Source of the DNA: a virus
Length of the DNA stretch: 26,586 bases
Strand: one strand, 5' to 3'
IMG/VR virus record: IMGVR_UViG_3300048592_000414
Coordinates: 1-26,586 of that record
Shown here: positions 22,994 through 26,586 of the stretch, in pieces
How the letters are laid out: every line of letters begins with the position of its first letter
Numbering within the stretch: position 1 is the first letter of the stretch
Made by a program: the position numbers and the translations under genes
The notes under the pieces: model-generated
Databases searched by the model: none
Seen by the model: only the letters and a program-made list of their open reading frames with translations
Told to the model about the DNA's origin: nothing

Positions 22994-23457
22994 TTGACCT
23001 CCATGGATTGGCCACAGAACTGGCAGATGCCTTTGGTGCATCCCTCGATGAAGGTGGTCATTCTCTCACAGTATGGACATCGGACATCGCGCGAGCGAAG
23101 GGTCATCTTTGATGGATCTTTCTCGATCTCTCTAGCGATCAATTCCTGAGCCTTGCGCTTGAACTCAGGGGTCAGCCGATAGGTTTCCCCCTGCTCGATA
23201 TATTCCTTGAGCATCGTCGAGAGCAGGCGCTTGCCAAGGGCTTCGATCTCCCACTGGATCATGTTGAGGGGATCGCCTGAGATCGGGGTCATCTTTGTAA
23301 CGAGATCCCTGATGATCTGAAAATCATCCTTGATGAAATGAAACTGGACCATGGGCACATCGCCATTCTCAAGAACCTCAGGTTCCTCATGATCTGTGTA
23401 GGGATCGACAACGAAGGGGATGCCTGTGATCGAGAGCTGCTTAAGATTGAGTTCCAT
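22990..23457 (-). CDS. Protein with C-terminal zinc ribbon, unknown
   Basis: I chose the ATG at 23457, though its ribosome site is weak (AGAGA at a wide gap), because the frame further upstream overlaps the next gene. The 155-residue product has an N-terminal beta-like part (LSITGIPFVVDPYTDHEEPEVL), a helical middle (DDFQIIRDLVTKM, PLNMIQWEIEALGKRLLSTMLKEYI) and a C-terminal zinc ribbon (C127-P-Y-C130, C145-Q-F-C148). No family recognised. The stop overlaps the next gene's start. Confidence 0.7.
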   Translation of the reverse strand: MELNLKQLSITGIPFVVDPYTDHEEPEVLENGDVPMVQFHFIKDDFQIIRDLVTKMTPISGDPLNMIQWEIEALGKRLLSTMLKEYIEQGETYRLTPEFKRKAQELIAREIEKDPSKMTLRSRDVRCPYCERMTTFIEGCTKGICQFCGQSMEVK

Positions 23458-23476
23458 GGCATACCAGCGGATCTCT

Positions 23477-23830
23477 TTAGTTTGAGTTTGTTGCACGGCC
23501 TGATTCCTTCCATTCCTTCTTGAACTCTTCGATTGATTCAGCTCTCTGGCGGGGCATCTCGTAATAGTTGAGCCATGCGGCCCAGATCGAGATGCCAAAG
23601 ATCAGCAGGAGGATCGAGCCGATGGCCAGCCTTTCAGTTTTCATTGATCGAAAGGCTCGATCAAAGATGTCGGGGGGCAGGCCCGAGCGCGAGCGAACAA
23701 GCTGCCCGGTGACGACAGCGAACAGGGGGAACCATCCATCAAGGCCCCATGTCTGGACCCATGTCCAGTCAAGCCACATGCCAGCAGTTGTGATCAGAGC
23801 CACAAGATACCAGAGCCAGTGCCATCTCAT
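23477..23830 (-). CDS. Small Trp-rich membrane protein
   Basis: The ATG at 23830 overlaps the upstream gene's stop (ATGA) with AGGAG further upstream. The 117-residue product has two or three hydrophobic spans (about 3-20, 32-44 and 69-89) rich in Trp, a basic loop (RSRSG) between them and a charged, helical tail. No family recognised. It could be a membrane-modifying early protein, but there is no direct evidence. Confidence 0.65.
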   Translation of the reverse strand: MRWHWLWYLVALITTAGMWLDWTWVQTWGLDGWFPLFAVVTGQLVRSRSGLPPDIFDRAFRSMKTERLAIGSILLLIFGISIWAAWLNYYEMPRQRAESIEEFKKEWKESGRATNSN

Positions 23831-23976
23831 ACTTCGTCGCTCTCCTGAAGATCTGCATAGCAGGTCTTGCAAAAAATCCGGCCATCGCCCCACTCACGCA
23901 GGTTCTTTAATTTGAAGTTGTGCATACAGCCATCGCATTCGACAGCATAGTCCTTGCCTTGTCCTTCCTCACTCAT
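23827..23976 (-). CDS. 49-residue zinc-ribbon protein
   Basis: Starts at ATG 23976 and ends at 23827, with ATGA overlaps at both ends. The product has C14-D-G-C17 and C36-K-T-C39 pairs around an aromatic/basic strand (HNFKLKNLREWGDGRIF), a typical zinc ribbon or zinc-beta-ribbon. Function unknown. It is too short to be noticed by length-based gene finding, but coupling and motif support it. Confidence 0.75.
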   Translation of the reverse strand: MSEEGQGKDYAVECDGCMHNFKLKNLREWGDGRIFCKTCYADLQESDEV

Positions 23977-24149
23977 GCGCTTGCCTTTCTTGCTTTCTGA
24001 TAGTTGTCGAGAGCTGTCAGGACAGCCTGCTCAAGATCAAGCAGGAGATCCCTTTCACGATCATTCGTTTCATGATTGATGAGTCTCGATAGTTGATTGG
24101 CGAGAACGGAAACAGAGAGGGTCAGGTTCACGTAATACTTGGGAAGCAT
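23973..24149 (-). CDS. 58-residue helical protein
   Basis: The ATG at 24149 has AAGGAG 8 bases upstream; this ribosome site overlaps the stop of the preceding gene. The product is helical and heptad-like (LSVSVLANQLSRLINHETNDRERDLLLDLEQAVLTALDNYQKA), suggesting a small coiled-coil dimer. No family recognised. The stop overlaps the next gene's start. Confidence 0.7.
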   Translation of the reverse strand: MLPKYYVNLTLSVSVLANQLSRLINHETNDRERDLLLDLEQAVLTALDNYQKARKASA

Positions 24150-24153
24150 GTTG

Positions 24154-24654
24154 TTACTCCTTAGTGTATTTCGGTTTGCAGAGCCTGAGCAGATGCGGAA
24201 GCCATGGCCCATAGTTGCACTGGATCTGATTCATCTCCAAAGCATCTGCGAGTGAATAGTAATGCTTCTCCTGAATCCTCCAGGTCTTCTCGAACTCGTG
24301 TCTATCCCATGTGATAAAATACTTCTGACCAAAGACCAGAGAAGAGTTGATAACGGTTCGCTTGCCTTTCTGTATCCATGCGTGGGCGAAAGGCTTGCGA
24401 TCCTTTGGAGCAAGGGAGATGCCATGCACAAGCTTATAGTCGAGGGTCTTGAGTTCATCATGAGTCGCGTCACGGCCAAGGCCCTTGGCCTGATACCAAA
24501 GCCAGTCGAGGGCATCATCAAAGCATTTGCCGGTTGGTCTGACATCCTGTACCGGGACCTCGCTGAGTTTCACTAGATGAGGAGCCCATCGGTTGAGGAT
24601 GTTTCCAAACTCATCATGGACCAGGACCTCACGATTTTCCGTGTTCGAGTTCAT
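24154..24654 (-). CDS. Possible Cys-His enzyme-like protein
   Basis: The 166-residue protein starts at 24654 with GGAG 9 bases upstream. It has a GKCFDDALDW motif (Cys44), LVHG (His77-Gly78) and FAHAWIQKGKRTVIN (His91, Trp93, Asn103). The Cys...His-Ala-Trp...Asn/Asp order is seen in phage proteins related to transglutaminase or papain-like folds (C...HAW...D). If active it could cleave or form amide bonds. The match is by motif only, and a non-enzymatic role is possible. It overlaps the upstream gene by 26 bases. Confidence 0.65.
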   Translation of the reverse strand: MNSNTENREVLVHDEFGNILNRWAPHLVKLSEVPVQDVRPTGKCFDDALDWLWYQAKGLGRDATHDELKTLDYKLVHGISLAPKDRKPFAHAWIQKGKRTVINSSLVFGQKYFITWDRHEFEKTWRIQEKHYYSLADALEMNQIQCNYGPWLPHLLRLCKPKYTKE

Positions 24655-25051
24655 GCTTCATGACTCCTTCAAGAAGGACTTGCATGTCGTGTATGGCGGC
24701 GACGATTGAATTGAATTCAGATGCTGTGATCAGGCCATCGCCATGATCCAGTAGAGATCGCTTGAGGCTTTGCATGTCGGCCATGATCTTTCTGAGCCCG
24801 ACGATGTTGGCCCGGTAGAAGATCTTGCACTTCGGGCAATAGCTCTGCTCGATGTCGTTATGGTTGTGGGTCACAGCTTTGCATCGGGGGCATTCAAACA
24901 TGGGGCGCATGTCTCCACCCTTCTTTCGTTTGCGAGGGGCTTCCATGGATAGGCAGATCTTGCAGAGGCGAGGATGTTCGTTATCGGCAGCGGGGACCTT
25001 TCCCATGAAGGCCCCGCAGACTGAACACCTGATCGGCTTCAGTGTTGCCAT
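24629..25051 (-). CDS. Double zinc-ribbon protein with helical tail
   Basis: The 140-residue protein starts at 25051. It has two zinc-ribbon units: C9-S-V-C12 with C30-K-I-C33, and C54-P-R-C57 with C72-P-K-C75. A basic linker (APRKRKKGGD) lies between them, and the C-terminal half (about 85-135) is helical. Such a layout is typical of small nucleic-acid- or RNA-polymerase-binding proteins, but no family was recognised. GGGAT is at the ribosome position. It is the second gene of its operon. Confidence 0.75.
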   Translation of the reverse strand: MATLKPIRCSVCGAFMGKVPAADNEHPRLCKICLSMEAPRKRKKGGDMRPMFECPRCKAVTHNHNDIEQSYCPKCKIFYRANIVGLRKIMADMQSLKRSLLDHGDGLITASEFNSIVAAIHDMQVLLEGVMKHELEHGKS

Positions 25052-25053
25052 GA

Positions 25054-25296
25054 TCAGATCCCAAGGCTTTGAATGAAACCCCGGATCGTTCGGTGATAGC
25101 TTTTCATGTTGCAGTCATTGAGAGGATCATGTTGGTCGATGACCGATCGGCTCAGGGTCGAGACGCAGACCGCATCATCATCCTGGACCCACCAGCTTCC
25201 GATGCTCTTTGAAGTCTCGACGCGATAGGAATTTTCCCAAGGCTCGACCTTCAATCCATGACGCTTGAGGGTATTTACCAGACTCTTGTGTTTCAT
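25054..25296 (-). CDS. First gene of the farther leftward operon, small unknown protein
   Basis: I chose the ATG at 25296 (GGAG 8 bases upstream) over one at 25332, because the likely transcription start near 25321 lies downstream of the latter. The 80-residue product starts MKHKSLVNTLKRHGLKVEP and continues with beta-like segments (SYRVETSKSIGSWWVQDDDAVCVSTL). A conserved-looking phage hypothetical, but I cannot name the family. Confidence 0.7.
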   Translation of the reverse strand: MKHKSLVNTLKRHGLKVEPWENSYRVETSKSIGSWWVQDDDAVCVSTLSRSVIDQHDPLNDCNMKSYHRTIRGFIQSLGI

Positions 25297-25327
25297 CGTT
25301 TCATCTCCAGAAAAAAATTGATGTGTC

Positions 25328-25356
25328 TTCATATCCCATGATGATCAGATCATCAA
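25328..25356 (-). promoter_or_regulatory. Leftward promoter with palindromic operator in the spacer
   Basis: On the minus strand TTGATG (25356-25351) and TATGAA (25333-25328) are separated by 17 bases, a plausible sigma-70-type promoter (4 of 6 matches each). The perfect palindrome GATGATCTGATCATC (25354-25340) overlaps the -35 and fills most of the spacer. A dimeric repressor bound there would block the promoter. Predicted start is near 25321, 25 bases before the first gene. Confidence 0.55.
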
Positions 25357-25445
25357 GATGAAACACAGATCGGGGAAGGGCTTGCAGGTCATGACCCCCT
25401 GTGAGATGTTCCTGCCAGTTTCCGTTTCAAGGAAAATTGATTTCG

Positions 25446-25476
25446 GCCTCTGTCAGGATTGACAGGGGCTTTGTTT
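25446..25476 (+). terminator. Rightward terminator without an obvious upstream gene
   Basis: GCCTCTGTCA (25446-25455) pairs with TGACAGGGGC (25460-25469), with one G-U pair, around a GGAT loop. TTTGTTT follows to 25476. No rightward coding gene was found immediately upstream. It may end a short non-coding transcript, or protect the divergent region from read-through. Confidence 0.65.
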
Positions 25477-25480
25477 ATTC

Positions 25481-25525
25481 GATCATGTTCGATGATCCTC
25501 GAACTAAAAACCTGATCATGTTGGA
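25481..25525. repeat. Pair of 12-base direct repeats, GATCATGTTsGA
   Basis: GATCATGTTCGA (25481-25492) and GATCATGTTGGA (25514-25525) differ at one base and are spaced by 33 bases, about three helical turns. They lie in the non-coding control region and may be binding sites. GGACAGA also occurs twice nearby (25523 and 25551). Confidence 0.4.
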
Positions 25526-25560
25526 CAGACGAATAGACAAAACGCTGTAGGACAGATGGC

Positions 25561-25776
25561 TCATGTCATTGGGGATTGAATCGGGGAAAGCCTTGGGGGG
25601 ATTGAGGGCGGGGATGGAACCCATTTTTTACGTGGATTTTTTTTCCCCGCCCAATCATAGAGATCTTGTTCATGTTGAGATTTGATTATCGTGGTTAGTT
25701 TTGCAGGCCGATCACGAAAATCCTCAAGCCAGATCTCGGCTACCGGGTTCTTATTATGACCGCTTCTCGCAGTCAA
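25561..25776 (-). CDS. Doubtful small gene with a TTG start
   Basis: A 71-residue frame starts at a TTG (25776) with GGAG 8 bases upstream and runs to a TGA at 25561. The first part looks protein-like (NPVAEIWLEDFRDRPAKLTTIIKSQHEQDLYDWAG), the end is Pro/Ser-rich and overlaps a strong inverted repeat. There is no ATG near the start, and no neighbour supports it. It may be a real small gene or chance. Confidence 0.3.
   Translation of the reverse strand: MTARSGHNKNPVAEIWLEDFRDRPAKLTTIIKSQHEQDLYDWAGKKNPRKKWVPSPPSIPPRLSPIQSPMT
25606..25652. repeat. Inverted repeat with 9-bp GC-rich arms
   Basis: GGGCGGGGA (25606-25614) is perfectly complementary to TCCCCGCCC (25644-25652). The loop between them holds two T runs (25624-25629 and 25637-25644). 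The T runs are inside the loop and not after the stem, so it does not look like a usual terminator. Its function is unknown. Confidence 0.55.
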
Positions 25777-26023
25777 GTAAAGATCTCCGATGATCTCTCA
25801 GGGCTCTCCCAAGTCCTCAAGATCAGGCCGGAATCAGCTTTGCGGATTTTCCCCCGACCTGAAAATCATACACCCCCCAACTCAACATGGACCGATGCGG
25901 AGTCTGCTGCGGCGATACGGGTAGCAATCATCTCATGGGGGGAGATCCGGCCATGGGATTGAAACAGGACTGGATCTCTCACCGAGGGTTAAAAGCCTTC
26001 GGGATCAGGGGAAGGAGGCTTGC

Positions 26024-26080
26024 ATGGACACAGATCCCTCTGCCGCCTTGAGATGTGCCGTAGCCTTGAATCAGGAATAA
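26024..26080 (+). CDS. Possible 18-residue leader peptide
   Basis: AAGGAGG lies 5 bases before an ATG at 26024. The product is MDTDPSAALRCAVALNQE, ending at TAA 26078-26080. The near-consensus ribosome site suggests translation, but the peptide is short and has no known function. Two further mini frames follow at 26088 and 26141. A leader peptide for the rightward operon is possible. Confidence 0.3.
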   Translation: MDTDPSAALRCAVALNQE

Positions 26081-26275
26081 AGCCCCATGGCTGACACATC
26101 GCTCGCTCCATCCTCTGAACAAAAGGTCTGATCAAAAGCCATGTCTCTCTGTCTCTGTCTGGGGATGCTCGATGCGTCGGGGTCTGATGACTGGATGGAA
26201 ACTGGGGTGGGCTGAGACTGACCGGACTCTGATCAAGGATCTTGTTGGCTCTTAACCCGAGAGCTCCATTATCCA

Positions 26276-26293
26276 GGATGTCGAAAGACATCT
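26276..26293. other. GNRA-type hairpin
   Basis: GATGTC (26277-26282) pairs perfectly with GACATC (26287-26292) around a GAAA tetraloop, with a possible extra G-T closing pair. As RNA this is a stable GNRA hairpin and lies in what would be the leader of the gene at 26492. Function is unknown. Confidence 0.4.
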
Positions 26294-26491
26294 CCCCTCT
26301 GTTCCCTGATTCTCTCTGGTCCTTGCGGATCTTTACACATGGGAGTTAGCCGCCCCATAGGAGAAGGAAAAACAGAGATCCAAGATCAGATACATAGCCC
26401 AATCGTTTCTGCTTATGCCCGAGTCCGAGAGGGGGCCGCAAGCAGAGAGGGGCCGGGGTATTGCTTAAAATCATCATGGAGGTTTTTGATT

Positions 26492-26586
26492 ATGGATACC
26501 GAGATCAGCCCGATTAGACGGTGGACGCCTGACGAGATCAGACGAGAGAATGAAAAGCGCGGATCAATTGAGATCAAGCCATCGCC
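26492..26586 (+). CDS. Start of a rightward gene running off the window
   Basis: GGAGG 9 bases upstream of the ATG at 26492 defines the start. Only 31 full codons are visible (MDTEISPIRRWTPDEIRREN...), charged and helical, with no stop before the window end. An in-frame ATG at 26339 is weaker. The product is unidentified. Confidence 0.65.
   Translation, partial: MDTEISPIRRWTPDEIRRENEKRGSIEIKPS

Larger units (their letters stand above)
25297..26491. other. Mostly non-coding control region between divergent operons
   Basis: This 1.2 kb stretch separates the leftward operon (first gene ends at 25296) from a rightward gene starting at 26492. It holds a leftward promoter and operator, a rightward terminator, short direct repeats, a long inverted repeat, a GNRA hairpin and at most one or two doubtful small genes. 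GATC and Pro/Ser-codon-like runs are frequent but give no convincing long gene. No tRNA or classical replication origin (for example DnaA-box cluster) was recognised, although an origin in this region is possible. Confidence 0.6.

Noticed and set aside
22652-23149. Plus-strand 165-codon frame
   Set aside because: It is antisense to two coupled leftward genes with ribosome sites and clear protein features.
25756-25962. Plus-strand 68-codon frame
   Set aside because: No ribosome site precedes its ATG and no motif or coupling supports it.
25989-26291. Minus-strand 100-codon frame in the control region
   Set aside because: It is rich in Arg, Pro and Ser, has no good ribosome site and covers a GNRA hairpin; it is likely chance.
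26339-26491. In-frame upstream start for the last rightward gene
   Set aside because: ATG 26339 has only a weak ribosome site, and residues between it and 26492 look non-coding. GGAGG before 26492 is much better.

Overview
The window is part of the genome of a tailed phage (or prophage) with a contractile tail, i.e. a myovirus. The evidence is an unbroken rightward run of neck, tail sheath, tail tube, tail chaperone, tape measure, baseplate and tail-fibre genes, packed with ATGA or TAATG overlaps and AGGAG-type ribosome binding sites. The sheath (DUF3383-like), tube (DUF3277-like), Dit-like, baseplate plug, Gp138-like spike and DUF2612-like wedge set resembles the simple contractile tails of Felix O1/KPP10-like and Pam3-like phages. 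The bacterial host cannot be named. DNA is moderately GC-rich and unusually dense in GATC (about one per 33-40 bases where counted). No integrase, repressor, tRNA, CRISPR array or insertion sequence was seen.

Layout. 1-4466: end of a head-region gene, head-tail connection genes, sheath, tube, and a tail-assembly chaperone pair with a well-formed -1 frameshift site. 4479-12024: tape measure and the complete baseplate (Dit-like, plug, hub, spike, gp25-like, J-like, gpI-like). 12048-16747: fibre genes, interrupted by a 38-residue membrane peptide and an SLT lytic transglycosylase, then two small Ig-like proteins. Two tandem terminators follow (16761-16833).

16847-19625: a five-gene accessory cassette that is the most unusual part of the window. 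It holds a YjbQ-family protein, a TagF/TarL-like CDP-polyol phosphotransferase, a small helical protein, an IspD/TarI-like cytidylyltransferase and an SDR dehydrogenase. The last two correspond to the two halves of the bifunctional CDP-ribitol synthase Bcs1 of Haemophilus. Together with the transferase they look like a phage-borne route from a ketose or polyol phosphate to a CDP-polyol and on to a polyol-phosphate-decorated acceptor. That function is inferred.

19567-25296: two leftward operons. The nearer one (21719 to 19567) has its own extended -10 promoter and encodes small membrane proteins, a zinc-ribbon protein and a protein with a phospholipase A2-type CCxxHD motif. The farther one (25296 to 22014) starts at a promoter whose spacer contains a perfect 15-base palindrome. 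It encodes mostly small zinc-ribbon proteins, a secreted ten-cysteine protein and a Cys-His enzyme-like protein, and ends at a clear terminator (21931-21904). A near-consensus parS site lies between the two operons (21878-21893).

25297-26491: a largely non-coding control region between the divergent leftward operon and a rightward gene that runs off the right end (26492 onward). It holds the leftward promoter/operator, a rightward terminator, short direct repeats and several hairpins.
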